Shown here piece by piece: positions 55,846-64,000 of a stretch of 64,000 nt of DNA (its first letter is position 1; each line of letters opens with the position of its first letter). The notes beneath the pieces were generated by a model, which had not been told where the DNA came from, made no database searches, and saw nothing but the letters and a program-made list of their open reading frames with translations. Source of the stretch: Arthrobacter hankyongi (GTDB lineage Bacteria > Actinomycetota > Actinomycetes > Actinomycetales > Micrococcaceae); the NCBI RefSeq assembly GCF_022012395.1, contig NZ_JAKLTQ010000019.1, positions 1 through 64,000 of the forward strand. Reading direction: 5' to 3'. Made by a program: the position numbers and the translations under genes.

Positions 55846-55880
55846 CGGGCCGGCCGCAGCCCGGTTGCCGGGCCGGCCCG
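55846..55880 (+). terminator. Hairpin terminator after DUF3039
   Basis: Perfect 10-bp GC stem (55846-55855 with 55871-55880), 15-nt loop, 25 bp after the stop. Confidence 0.6.
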
Positions 55881-55923
55881 CCGGACGCTGCCCGGCCGCG
55901 AGAAAGTTAGTGCCGATTCCCTT

Positions 55924-57351
55924 ATGACCGAGCCGCCTGCCTCCAAAGCATCCGGGGCAATGGCGGCTACCTACCGGCCGCCGACCATCGGGCTGCTGGC
56001 CATCATCACCATCTTCGCCTTCGAGGCGATGGCCGTCGCCACGGCCATGCCGGTGGTGTCCCGGGAGCTGGACGGCCGGTCCGCCTACGGGCTGGCCTTC
56101 TCCATGTTCCTGACGGCCTCGCTGCTGGGCTCGGTGCTGGGCGGGCTCTGGTGCGATGCGCGCGGGCCCCGGCCCGCCGTCGGCACCGGCATGGGCCTGG
56201 CCGTGGCGGGGCTGGTGCTTTCCGGTCTGGCCGGGGAATTCTGGCTCTTCACCGCAGGCCGTGCCGTTGCCGGACTCGGCGGCGGATTCATGATCGTGGC
56301 CGTCTACGTGGTCATCGGCCAGGCCTACCCGCAGAAGCTGCAGCCGGTCATCTTCGGCTGGATGGCGGCCGCGTGGGTGGTGCCCTCGCTGCTGGGCCCG
56401 CTCGCGGCCGGGCTGCTGACCCAATATGTGTCCTGGCGGCTGGTCTTCTACGGCGTCGCCCCGCTGGTGCTCACCGCCGTGCTGGCGATCTGGCCCAGGC
56501 TCCGGCAGCTGGGCGTGCCGCAGGAAGCAGCGGTGCCGGCACCGGACCGGCGCAGCGGCCGGAGCCGGGCGCTGCGCGGGCTGCTGCTGGCCGGGGGAGT
56601 CCTGCTGGCGCAGTGGGCGGCGTACGAAGCGGCTGCCGGCGGAACAGCCGTGCTGTACCCGGTGGCAGCGGCCGGCGCGGTGCTGGCCCTGCTCGTCCTG
56701 CCAGGACTCATGCCGCCGGGGATCCTGCGGCTGCGGCGTGGCCTGCCCAGCGTCATCCTGACCCGCGGTACCCTGAACATCGCGTTCTTCGGAGCCGAGG
56801 CGTTCATCCCGCTGATGCTGGTCGCCTCCCACGGAATCGAGCCGGCCACCGCGGGGCTGACGCTGACTTCGGGGGCGCTGGGCTGGACCATCGGCTCCTT
56901 CATCCAGGCCAAGGTGGGCAGCCGGCGGCACCGGCTGCTGGTGGCAGGTTCGGGGCTGCTGGCCGTCTGCCTGGCCCTGCTGCCGCTGGTGTCCGGTCCG
57001 CAGGTGCCGCTGTGGCTCCTGATGGCCGCGTGGACGGCGGCCGGTCTCGCGATGGGACTGGCCTTGTCCACCACCTCGGTGCTGATCCTGGAACTGTCTC
57101 CGCCAGCGGAACAGGGCCGGAACTCGTCGTCGCTGCAGCTGGCCGACCAGCTCGGCGGCGTCGTCGGCACCGCCGGCGCGGGTGCACTGTTCACGGTGCT
57201 GCACCAGCCCGGCGCAGCGGGGGACAGCGGCTCCTACACCGTGATCTGGCTCGCCCTGGCAGTCTTTGCCGCCGCGGGCCTGTACACTGGCTGGCGCAGT
57301 TCACCGCGCAAGCCCACAACTGCAACCAAGGAGGAGATCAGGAGCGTATGA
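55924..57351 (+). CDS. MFS transporter
   Basis: 475-aa major-facilitator protein with about fourteen hydrophobic segments in the EmrB/QacA style. Early motif MAVATAMPVVSRELDG and the loop CDARGPRPAVGTG match drug:proton antiporters. The substrate is unknown. Its stop overlaps the helicase ATG by 4 bp, an odd pairing that suggests only co-transcription. ATG at 55924. Confidence 0.85.
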   Translation: MTEPPASKASGAMAATYRPPTIGLLAIITIFAFEAMAVATAMPVVSRELDGRSAYGLAFSMFLTASLLGSVLGGLWCDARGPRPAVGTGMGLAVAGLVLSGLAGEFWLFTAGRAVAGLGGGFMIVAVYVVIGQAYPQKLQPVIFGWMAAAWVVPSLLGPLAAGLLTQYVSWRLVFYGVAPLVLTAVLAIWPRLRQLGVPQEAAVPAPDRRSGRSRALRGLLLAGGVLLAQWAAYEAAAGGTAVLYPVAAAGAVLALLVLPGLMPPGILRLRRGLPSVILTRGTLNIAFFGAEAFIPLMLVASHGIEPATAGLTLTSGALGWTIGSFIQAKVGSRRHRLLVAGSGLLAVCLALLPLVSGPQVPLWLLMAAWTAAGLAMGLALSTTSVLILELSPPAEQGRNSSSLQLADQLGGVVGTAGAGALFTVLHQPGAAGDSGSYTVIWLALAVFAAAGLYTGWRSSPRKPTTATKEEIRSV

Positions 57352-59129
57352 GCAATGACACGCTCTTCGGCGCCGGACCGGCGCTGCCGCCGGCCTACCC
57401 GGAACGCGCAGCCTGGGGTACTGCCCCGAAGCTGCGCCAATGGCAGGCCGAGGCGCTCCAGCAGTACTTCGAGATGGCGCCCCAGGACTTCCTGGCCGTG
57501 GCCACCCCTGGGGCCGGCAAGACAACCTTCGCGCTGCGGGTGGCCACCGAACTGGTGGGCCGCGGCACGGTCAACCGGATCGTCGTCGTCGCCCCCACCG
57601 ACCACCTCAAGCGCCAGTGGGCGGATGCGGCAGCCCGGGTGGGGCTGTCCATCGACCCGAACTTCAAGAATTCCGACGGCGCGCACGGCCGGGATTTCAT
57701 CGGCGTCGCCGTGACCTACGCCCAGGTGGCGATGAAGCCGATGCTGCACCGGGCCAAGACGGAGGCGGCCCGGACCCTGGTGATCCTGGACGAGATCCAC
57801 CACGGCGGCGACGCCCTGTCCTGGGGCGACGGCATCCGCGAAGCCTTCGACCCGGCGGCGCGGCGGCTGGCCCTGACCGGAACCCCGTTCCGCTCCGACA
57901 CCGCCGCGATCCCGTTCGTGGAGTACGTCGAGGACAAGGACGGGATCCGCCGCTCCCGCGCCGACTACACCTACGGCTACGGCAATGCCCTGCGCGACCA
58001 TGTGGTGCGTCCGGTGATTTTCATGGCCTACTCCGGCCAGATGCGCTGGCGCACCAGCGCCGGGGATGAAATGGCCGCGTCCCTGGGCGAGGCAGCGGTC
58101 ACCAAGGATGTCACCGCCCAAGCCTGGCGCACCGCCCTGAACCCGCAGGGCCAGTGGATCCCATCGGTCCTGGCGGCGGCGGACAAGCGCCTGACCGAGG
58201 TCCGCCGTGCCGTGCCGGATGCCGGCGGCCTGGTCATCGCCACGGACCACGACGACGCCCGGGCGTATGCCGGCCAGCTGAAGAAGATCACCGGCGAATC
58301 GCCCACCGTGATCCTCTCCGACGACGCCGGCGCCTCGGAAAAGATCGAGTCGTTCTCGGCCGGGGATTCGCGCTGGATGGTTGCGGTGCGCATGGTCTCC
58401 GAAGGCGTGGACGTGCCGCGGCTGGCCGTCGGCGTCTATGCCACCTCGACCGCGACCCCGCTGTTCTTCGCCCAGGCCATCGGCCGCTTCGTGCGCGCCC
58501 GCAAGCGCGGGGAGACCGCCTCGGTCTTCCTGCCCTCGGTGCCGAACCTGATGGCGCTGGCCAGCCAGATGGAGGTGGAGCGGGACCACGCCCTGGACCG
58601 GCCGGACAAGGACAACGACGAGGGCCACATTCCCGAAGAGGACCTGATGGAGGCGGCCAACCGCGAGGAGAAGGCCTCCGATTCGCTGACCAAGGGCAAG
58701 TACGAGGCTCTCGAATCCCAGGCGGCCTTCGACCGGGTGTTGTTCGACGGCGGCGAATTTGGTACCGGCGGCGAACTGGGCTCCGAAGAAGAGCTGGACT
58801 TCCTGGGCATCCCCGGTCTGCTGGATGCGGACCAGGTGGGCGTGCTGCTGCGCCAGCGCCAGCAGGAACAGCAGTCGCGCAAGCGTGGCCGGGCCTCCGC
58901 CGTGCCGGAGGCCGAGGTGCAGGTGGTGGACCACCGGCAACTGACGGAGCTGCGCAGCCAACTGGCCAAGAACGTCTCGGCCTGGTCGGCGCGCTCGGGC
59001 ATGCCGCACGGCGTGGTCCACTCCGAACTGAGGCGCATCTGCGGCGGACCCGCCGTGGCCCAGGCCAACGAGGAACAGTTGAGCAAACGGCTGAAGAAAC
59101 TCCAGGACTGGTTCATCGGCCGCAAGTGA
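57348..59129 (+). CDS. SF2 DEAD/DEAH-type helicase
   Basis: 593-aa helicase with a RecA-like pair: Walker A TPGAGKTTFA near residue 55, motif II LDEIHHG, motif III LTGTPFRSD, and motif VI QAIGRFVRARK. The second half ends with a polar, Glu/Lys-rich region. It resembles the actinobacterial type-III restriction/UvsW-like helicase group, but without a nuclease partner nearby; the target nucleic acid is unknown. ATG 57348 follows GGAGG and overlaps the MFS stop. Confidence 0.87.
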   Translation: MSNDTLFGAGPALPPAYPERAAWGTAPKLRQWQAEALQQYFEMAPQDFLAVATPGAGKTTFALRVATELVGRGTVNRIVVVAPTDHLKRQWADAAARVGLSIDPNFKNSDGAHGRDFIGVAVTYAQVAMKPMLHRAKTEAARTLVILDEIHHGGDALSWGDGIREAFDPAARRLALTGTPFRSDTAAIPFVEYVEDKDGIRRSRADYTYGYGNALRDHVVRPVIFMAYSGQMRWRTSAGDEMAASLGEAAVTKDVTAQAWRTALNPQGQWIPSVLAAADKRLTEVRRAVPDAGGLVIATDHDDARAYAGQLKKITGESPTVILSDDAGASEKIESFSAGDSRWMVAVRMVSEGVDVPRLAVGVYATSTATPLFFAQAIGRFVRARKRGETASVFLPSVPNLMALASQMEVERDHALDRPDKDNDEGHIPEEDLMEAANREEKASDSLTKGKYEALESQAAFDRVLFDGGEFGTGGELGSEEELDFLGIPGLLDADQVGVLLRQRQQEQQSRKRGRASAVPEAEVQVVDHRQLTELRSQLAKNVSAWSARSGMPHGVVHSELRRICGGPAVAQANEEQLSKRLKKLQDWFIGRK

Positions 59130-59130
59130 C

Positions 59131-59178
59131 CCCGCCGGCCAGTTCACCTGACCACGCTGGCGGAGGTCCGCCGGCGGG
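59131..59178. terminator. Bidirectional hairpin between helicase and pncA
   Basis: 9-bp perfect stem CCCGCCGGC/GCCGGCGGG (59131-59139 with 59170-59178) with a 30-nt loop between convergent genes. Confidence 0.5.
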
Positions 59179-59802
59179 TCAGGCGGTGCGCAGGACCTCG
59201 ATGCCGTTGTCCTCGAACTCGGCGAGGGTTTCCTCCACCCGGACCTGGTTGATGCCGGCGGTCAGCGGCAGCAGCACCGACGTGGTGTAGCCGGCCTGCG
59301 CCGCATCCAGCGCGGTGGCACGCACGCAGTAGTCGGTGGCAAGCCCGGCGACCACCACCTCGTCCACCTCGTTCTGGCGAAGCCAGTCGTCCAGGGTGAC
59401 CAGGTCCGCGTCCTCGGCCTCTTCGTCTTCGTCGCGCTCGCCGCTGGCCACCTCGTCCTCCGGCGCGAGCACGCCCTCGAACCCCGAGTAGGCGGCCTCG
59501 TAGGCGCCCTTGCGGAAATATGCGTCGATCGGGTCCGTGTCCAGATCCGGGTGCAGCCGGGCACCCTTGGTACCGGCCACGCAGTGCGCCGGCCAGCTGT
59601 CTTTGTAGTCCGGCTCGTCGGAGAAATGGCTGCCGGGCTCAATGTGCCAGTCCTGGGTGGCCACCACGAAATCGTAGCGTTCGGGCTGGTTCTCCAGATG
59701 TTCGCTGATATCCGAAGCCACCTGCGCCCCGCCGGCCACCCCCAGCGATCCGCCCTCGCAGAAGTCGTTCTGCACGTCAACGATAATCAGGGCCCGGGTC
59801 AT
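59179..59802 (-). CDS. pncA: Nicotinamidase
   Basis: 207-aa isochorismatase-fold amidase that converts nicotinamide to nicotinate. Catalytic Asp9, Lys98 and Cys159 (ATDYCVRA) and metal ligands Asp51, His53 and His59 (DWHIEPGSHF) are intact. An acidic insertion, residues 115-133 (EDEVASGERDEDEEAED), precedes the last strand. ATG 59802 is used, with AGGAG 5 nt upstream and 2 bp after the pncB stop; GTG 59805 is the alternative. The pair feeds NAD salvage. Confidence 0.9.
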   Translation of the reverse strand: MTRALIIVDVQNDFCEGGSLGVAGGAQVASDISEHLENQPERYDFVVATQDWHIEPGSHFSDEPDYKDSWPAHCVAGTKGARLHPDLDTDPIDAYFRKGAYEAAYSGFEGVLAPEDEVASGERDEDEEAEDADLVTLDDWLRQNEVDEVVVAGLATDYCVRATALDAAQAGYTTSVLLPLTAGINQVRVEETLAEFEDNGIEVLRTA

Positions 59803-59804
59803 CA

Positions 59805-61130
59805 CTACTCCTCGAATACTGTGGGGATTGCGGCTTCGCCGCGCTGCAGCCGGTACACCGTCCGGGGCATCTCCGCCATCGAAGCCGCGTGGCGTTCGAT
59901 GCCGCGCATGACGCCCGCAGCCCCGGTCCAGCCGTCGAACAGTTCGCCGTTCTTGACGAACTGCTGCAGCAGCGGCCTGTCATTGCCGTCGTCGGCCGGG
60001 CGGTGGCCGACGCCGAGGATCTCGGCGGTGGCGGTGCCGTCCTCGTCCAGCCGCCGCAGGGCGTACTTGCGTCCGCCCAGCGATACCTTGTCCTTGGCCT
60101 TCTTCGCCACCGGGACCTGCACCCCCCGGCCGTCCTCGCGGCTGACCAGTTTGTAGACCATGCTGGCGGTCGGTGCCCCGGAACCGGTCACCAGTTCGGT
60201 GCCTACGCCGTAGGCGTCCACCGGTGCCGAGGCCAGGGCGGCGATGGCGTATTCGTCCAGGTCCGAGGTCACCGTGATCCGGGTGTGGTGGTTGCCCAGG
60301 TCGTCCAGCAATTTGCGCACCCACTGGGCCTGGGCGATCAAGTCTCCGGAGTCCAGCCGGACCCCGCCCAGCGCAGGTCCGGCCAGTTCGACGGCGGTGC
60401 GGACGGCGGTTTCGACGTCGTAGGTATCGGCCAGCAGCGTGGTGCCCGGACCCATCGAGGCAAGCTGCGCCTCGAAGGCCTCGCGCTCGCTATCGTGCAG
60501 CAGCGTGAACGAGTGGGCGGCGGTGCCCACCGTCTTCAGTCCATAGCGGAAACCCGCCTCCAGGTTCGAGGTGCTGCCGAAGCCGGCGATGACGGCCGCG
60601 CGCGCGGCGGCGACGGCGGATTCCTCGTGCGTGCGGCGCGAGCCCATCTCGATGCACGGCCGGCCGCCCGCGGCACCGGTCATCCGGGACGCCGCCGAGG
60701 CGATGGCGCTGTCATGGTTCAGGACCGACAGGACGAAGGTCTCCAGCACGCACGCCTCGGCGAAGCTGGATTCGACGATCAGGACCGGGGAATAGGGCAG
60801 GTACACCTCGCCCTCGGCATAGCCGTAGATGTCCCCGGTGAAGCGGAACCCCGCCAGGTAGTCGATGGTTTTCTGGTTGATCACCTTGGTCCGGGACAGG
60901 AACTGCAGCTGTTCGTCGGAGAAGGTAAAGTTCCGGATGCCCTCGAGGATCCTGCCGGTCCCGGCCACAATGCCGTAGCGGCGGCCGTCGGGCAGCCGGC
61001 GTGCGAAGGCCTCGAAGACCGAACGCCGGTGGGCGGTTCCGGAATGCAGCGCGGCCTGCAGCATGGTCAGCTCGTAGTGGTCGGTGAACAGTGAAGTGCT
61101 GGGGTGGTCCCAGCCGGCAGCGGTGGTCAC
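59805..61130 (-). CDS. pncB: Nicotinate phosphoribosyltransferase
   Basis: 441-aa enzyme that makes nicotinate mononucleotide from nicotinate and PRPP, the step after PncA. Key segments: [12 protein letters not shown] near the start, the [11 protein letters not shown] region, [11 protein letters not shown] and [11 protein letters not shown] 61130 is probably leaderless. Divergent from clpS. Same relative order as Rv1330c-Rv1331. Confidence 0.93.
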   Translation of the reverse strand: MTTAAGWDHPSTSLFTDHYELTMLQAALHSGTAHRRSVFEAFARRLPDGRRYGIVAGTGRILEGIRNFTFSDEQLQFLSRTKVINQKTIDYLAGFRFTGDIYGYAEGEVYLPYSPVLIVESSFAEACVLETFVLSVLNHDSAIASAASRMTGAAGGRPCIEMGSRRTHEESAVAAARAAVIAGFGSTSNLEAGFRYGLKTVGTAAHSFTLLHDSEREAFEAQLASMGPGTTLLADTYDVETAVRTAVELAGPALGGVRLDSGDLIAQAQWVRKLLDDLGNHHTRITVTSDLDEYAIAALASAPVDAYGVGTELVTGSGAPTASMVYKLVSREDGRGVQVPVAKKAKDKVSLGGRKYALRRLDEDGTATAEILGVGHRPADDGNDRPLLQQFVKNGELFDGWTGAAGVMRGIERHAASMAEMPRTVYRLQRGEAAIPTVFEE

Positions 61131-61137
61131 GTTTCAA

Positions 61138-61143
61138 ACTTTA
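61138..61143 (-). promoter_or_regulatory. -10 element of a leaderless pncB promoter
   Basis: TAAAGT on the minus strand lies 7 nt before GTG 61130. Confidence 0.5.
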
Positions 61144-61195
61144 GTCTGCCGTTCGCCGTCCGAGTACCGGTCCCGGCCCTGCAGGCGGTCACGCC

Positions 61196-61201
61196 TAGAA
61201 T
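61196..61201 (+). promoter_or_regulatory. -10 element of a leaderless clpS promoter
   Basis: TAGAAT lies 7 nt before ATG 61209. Confidence 0.5.
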
Positions 61202-61208
61202 GGAAACC

Positions 61209-61571
61209 ATGACTTCTGCCATCCTGCCGGCCGCCGGCGCCGGGACCGCCTGTGCGCCCACAGCCGTACTGTCCACCGTCCTGGACGCGGATACCGAGGC
61301 AGGCACCAGGACCGAAGCGTGGCAGGCCACCGCCACGGACGTGCCATGGGTGGTCATCGTCTGGAACGATCCGGTGAACCTGATGAGCTACGTCAGCTAC
61401 GTGTTCCAGAGCTACTTCGGCTATTCCGAGACCAAGGCCAACAAGCTCATGCTGGAAGTCCACCAGCTCGGCAAGTCGGTAGTGGCCAGCGGCAGCCGGG
61501 AGAAGGCGGAACAGGACACCGTGGCCATGCATTCCTTCGGCCTCTGGGCCACCTGCCAGAAGGCCGAGTAG
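61209..61571 (+). CDS. clpS: ATP-dependent Clp protease adaptor ClpS
   Basis: 120-aa adaptor that brings N-degron substrates to ClpAP/ClpCP. The core (about 45-120) has [29 protein letters not shown] and the C-terminal strand. The first 40 residues are an Ala/Thr-rich extension. ATG 61209 is chosen over ATG 61200, which overlaps the -10 element. Followed after 10 bp by the DUF2017 gene. Confidence 0.92.
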   Translation: MTSAILPAAGAGTACAPTAVLSTVLDADTEAGTRTEAWQATATDVPWVVIVWNDPVNLMSYVSYVFQSYFGYSETKANKLMLEVHQLGKSVVASGSREKAEQDTVAMHSFGLWATCQKAE

Positions 61572-61581
61572 AGGAGCACCC

Positions 61582-62157
61582 ATGGCCAGAGCATTCAAGA
61601 ACACACGCAAGGGCATCACCGGGCACCTGGAGCCGGGTGAGCGCCAGCTGATCCGCCGCCTGTTCGAGGACATCATCGGCATGCTCGAACCCGAACCTTC
61701 GGCTGCGGAGGATCCGCTGGCGGCCTTGGTCGGGCTGGACCAGTATGCGGTCCGGCCCCAGGACAGCGCGTTGCTGCGCCTGCTGCCGGATGCGGTGCGC
61801 GGAGACGATGACGCCGCCCTGGAGTTCCGCCGGCTGACCGAGCGTTCGCTGCGCGAGCAGAAGCTGGCGGCGCTGCGTGCCAGCGCGCTGCTGCTGGACC
61901 ACAGCCCGCTGCAGCTGAACGAGGAGCAGGCCCGGCTCTTTGCCCGGGCCGTCAACGACGTGCGCCTGGTCCTCGCGGACCGGCTGGATATCAAGACGGA
62001 CGAGGACGCGCAGGCGCTGCACGACGTGGACGACTGGTCCCAGGCCGAAGACCTGGACACCTATCTGGCCCTGGTGTACAACTTCCTGACCTGGCTGCAG
62101 GAAGCGCTGATGCAGGCCCTGCTGGACGGTCTGGGCCGTACCCGTGAATCTGAATAG
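61582..62157 (+). CDS. DUF2017 family protein
   Basis: 191-aa, mostly helical protein of unknown function that follows clpS in Actinobacteria (Rv1332 position). RLFEDIIGMLEP near residue 26 and the C-terminal DLDTYLALVYNFLTWLQEALM are recognisable family segments. Co-transcribed with clpS (10-bp gap, AGAGGAG site), suggesting a link to protein turnover that has not been shown. Confidence 0.85.
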   Translation: MARAFKNTRKGITGHLEPGERQLIRRLFEDIIGMLEPEPSAAEDPLAALVGLDQYAVRPQDSALLRLLPDAVRGDDDAALEFRRLTERSLREQKLAALRASALLLDHSPLQLNEEQARLFARAVNDVRLVLADRLDIKTDEDAQALHDVDDWSQAEDLDTYLALVYNFLTWLQEALMQALLDGLGRTRESE

Positions 62158-62176
62158 GACCGCCCTGGAGTGGGTT

Positions 62177-62234
62177 CCGAGGGCCCCAGCGTGGCGACGA
62201 AGTCGACACGCTGGGAGCGCTCCAATCGCTGTGA
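62177..62234. repeat. REP-like intergenic hairpin element, copy B
   Basis: CCGAGGG, then a 9-bp hairpin CCCAGCGTG/CACGCTGGG (62185-62193 with 62207-62215) and GTGA at 62231. It shares the layout of the element at 22855-22913; the centres of the arms differ by compensating changes (C-G versus G-C). Confidence 0.5.
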
Positions 62235-62299
62235 GATGCCTAACATGTTCGGAGCTGAACTTCAATGATTCCCGGGCCAGGACTTATCCTCGGTAGATT

Positions 62300-63292
62300 A
62301 TGAGTCCGGACGCCAGTTCCCTTTCCCCTGCCATCGCGCCCACGGCGCCGATCGGCATCTTCGACTCCGGCGTGGGGGGCCTGACCGTCGCCCGGGCAGT
62401 GATCGACCAGCTCCCCAACGAGGCCGTCCTCTATGTGGGTGACACCGCCAACGGACCCTACGGCCCGCTGCCGATCGCCGAAGTCCGTGCGAACGCGCTC
62501 GGCGTGATGGACGAACTGGTGGATTCCGGCGTCAAGGTCCTGGTCATCGCCTGCAACTCGGCCTCCGCGGCGGTGCTGCGGGATGCGCGCGAGCGCTACA
62601 CCGCCCGCTACGGTATCCCGGTCATCGAGGTGATCCAGCCGGCTGTCCGGCGCGCCGTCGCCTCCACCCGTACCGGGCGCATTGGTGTCATCGGCACCTC
62701 TGCGACGGTGGGTTCGCGCGCCTACGAGGATACCTTTGCGGCCGCCCCGCATCTGGAGATCACCTCGGTGGCCTGCCCGCGCTTCGTCGAATACGTCGAG
62801 GCCGGGGTGACCGCAGGCCAGGAACTGCTGTCCACAGCGGAGGAGTACCTTGCGCCGCTTCAGGACGCCGGCGTGGACACCCTGGTGCTTGGCTGCACGC
62901 ATTACCCGCTGCTCACCGGCGTCATTTCCTACGTCATGGGCGACGAGGTCACCTTGGTCTCGAGCGCGGAGGAGACCGCCAAGGACGTCTACCGGGCCCT
63001 GATGCGCCACGGACTGCTGCGCGAGGAGCAGAGCGAGCCGCGGCACCATTTCGTGGCCACCGGGGATGCGGCCCAGTTCGAGGTGCTGGCCCGGCGCTTC
63101 CTCGGTCCCGAGGTGCTCGCCGTCGAGCACGTGGACCACGTGGCCGCGCACTATCCGACCGGCAGCATGGCCCGGATCACCCCGGAAATGGTCGCCGCGG
63201 CGCGGGCCGGCCGGACCGCCACAGGCCAGCGCCTGCGATCCGCGTTCGTGGAACCGTCCGCCGTCGCGAACGAGGGGGGAGTCCGGGCATGA
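62300..63292 (+). CDS. murI: Glutamate racemase
   Basis: Supplies D-glutamate for peptidoglycan. 330 aa; catalytic cysteines Cys85 (ACNSASA) and Cys199 (GCTHYP), with Asp22 in FDSGVGG. The 15-residue N-terminal and 40-residue C-terminal extensions are polar. ATG 62300 has a TATCCT -10 nine nt upstream. Its stop overlaps the next gene by 4 bp, as in the Rv1338-Rv1339 pair. Confidence 0.94.
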   Translation: MSPDASSLSPAIAPTAPIGIFDSGVGGLTVARAVIDQLPNEAVLYVGDTANGPYGPLPIAEVRANALGVMDELVDSGVKVLVIACNSASAAVLRDARERYTARYGIPVIEVIQPAVRRAVASTRTGRIGVIGTSATVGSRAYEDTFAAAPHLEITSVACPRFVEYVEAGVTAGQELLSTAEEYLAPLQDAGVDTLVLGCTHYPLLTGVISYVMGDEVTLVSSAEETAKDVYRALMRHGLLREEQSEPRHHFVATGDAAQFEVLARRFLGPEVLAVEHVDHVAAHYPTGSMARITPEMVAAARAGRTATGQRLRSAFVEPSAVANEGGVRA

Positions 63293-64000
63293 ACCTGACC
63301 ATCGTTGGCTGCACCGGCTCGTTCCCCGGTCCGCTGTCCCCGGCCTCCTGCTACCTGGTGACTGCCCACGACGGCGAGCGGACCTGGCGGATCCTGCTCG
63401 ACCTGGGCAATGGTGCTCTGGGTACCGCCCAGCGCTACCTGGGCCTGGAGGATATCGACGCCGTCTTCCTCAGCCATCTGCATCCGGACCACTGCATGGA
63501 CCTGTGCGGGCTGCATGTGGCGGTGCGCTGGCACCCGGATGGCTGGCCCAAGGGCCGCATTCCCGTCTGGGGGCCGGCCGATACCGCGGACCGGATCGCC
63601 ATTGCCTACGGCATGGATGTGGACCCCGGCATGCACACGGAGTTTGAGTTCCACCACTGGAATGACGGCGAGGTGGTCAAGTTCGGTCCCTTCAACATCA
63701 CCCCGTACGGCGTGCGCCATCCGGTGGACGAGGCGTACGCGATGCGCGTGGAGGCCACCGAGCCCGGCCCGGATGGACCGGTGACGCGGGTGCTGGCGTA
63801 TTCCGGGGACACGGACAGCTGCCCTGGCCTGATCGAAGCGGCCCAGGGGGCGGACATGTTCCTCTGCGAAGCCGCCTACCATGAGGGCCGCGACGACGCC
63901 ATCGAAGGAGTCCACCTCACCGGCAAGCGGGCCGGTGCCGCGGCCAGCGAGGCCAAGGTGCGCCGGCTGCTGCTGACACACCTGCCGGTCTGGAACGATT
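63289..64000 (+). CDS. MBL-fold hydrolase, Rv1339-like (partial, runs off the window)
   Basis: 237 complete codons are present before the window end; the 3' end is missing. The metal motif HLHPDH (His63, His65, Asp67, His68) and a later [10 protein letters not shown] fit the metallo-beta-lactamase fold. Position after murI and overall pattern correspond to Rv1339, reported as an atypical class II cAMP phosphodiesterase in mycobacteria. The assignment by orthology is inferred. Start ATG overlaps the murI stop by 4 bp. Confidence 0.85.
   Translation, partial: MNLTIVGCTGSFPGPLSPASCYLVTAHDGERTWRILLDLGNGALGTAQRYLGLEDIDAVFLSHLHPDHCMDLCGLHVAVRWHPDGWPKGRIPVWGPADTADRIAIAYGMDVDPGMHTEFEFHHWNDGEVVKFGPFNITPYGVRHPVDEAYAMRVEATEPGPDGPVTRVLAYSGDTDSCPGLIEAAQGADMFLCEAAYHEGRDDAIEGVHLTGKRAGAAASEAKVRRLLLTHLPVWND

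Overview
High-GC actinobacterial chromosome, most likely a member of the Micrococcaceae (Arthrobacter sensu lato). This rests on codon use, actinobacteria-specific genes (nucS, DUF2550, DUF2017, DUF3039, Asp-type murA) and a gene order that matches Mycobacterium tuberculosis from argS to murA and again around nucS and clpS-murI. The genus cannot be fixed from this window. I see no insertion sequence, prophage, CRISPR array, rRNA or clear horizontal island; nearly everything is dense core genome.

Layout. 0-3.3 kb: a zinc-uptake ABC operon (znuA-znuC-znuB) behind a Zur-box-like palindrome, facing a Fur/Zur-type regulator gene. 3.4-6.6 kb: a tightly coupled run of metallo-hydrolase, 3-mercaptopyruvate-type sulfurtransferase, zinc alcohol dehydrogenase and HIT hydrolase. 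6.6-10.6 kb: HrpA RNA helicase on the minus strand. 10.9-13.7 kb: a TrpXYZ-like lipoprotein/permease/ATPase uptake system behind a perfect Crp-type palindrome. 13.8-16.5 kb: a DinB-family protein, a small SHOCT membrane protein, a 55-residue membrane peptide, a GlxA-type regulator and tRNA-Arg(CCG). 16.6-19.6 kb: a three-gene flavin electron-transfer cluster (FMN-binding lipoprotein, ApbE, and a membrane/ferredoxin-reductase fusion).

19.7-44.5 kb is the conserved actinobacterial block: argS, lysA, hom, thrC, thrB (lysine and threonine branches of the aspartate family), rho, prfA, prmC, tsaC-like, a sugar-nucleotide dehydratase/epimerase that interrupts the usual order, a WecA/MraY-type glycosyl-phosphate transferase, the complete ATP synthase operon (atpI, small AtpZ-like protein, atpB-E-F-H-A-G-D-C), DUF2550 and murA. 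44.5-47.5 kb carries cspA with a long leader, nagA, the mismatch endonuclease nucS and a small Cys/His protein. 47.5-55.3 kb holds an AI-2E-family permease, a large unrecognised membrane protein, a CXXC-less thioredoxin/TPR protein, an Old Yellow Enzyme and an ABC exporter pair. 55.5-64.0 kb holds DUF3039, an MFS transporter coupled to an SF2 helicase, pncB-pncA (NAD salvage), clpS, DUF2017, murI and the start of a metallo-beta-lactamase-fold gene related to Rv1339, cut by the window end.

Regulatory features are often clearer than in most windows. Thirteen starts have a TANNNT-like -10 hexamer only 6-8 nt upstream, the arrangement expected of leaderless transcripts. There are recognisable Zur and Crp operators, paired repeats before glxA and before a SHOCT gene, and several very long hairpin terminators. 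The most system-like unit is the flavin electron-transfer cluster; it resembles described extracytosolic flavin modules, so I regard it as under-characterised rather than wholly new.
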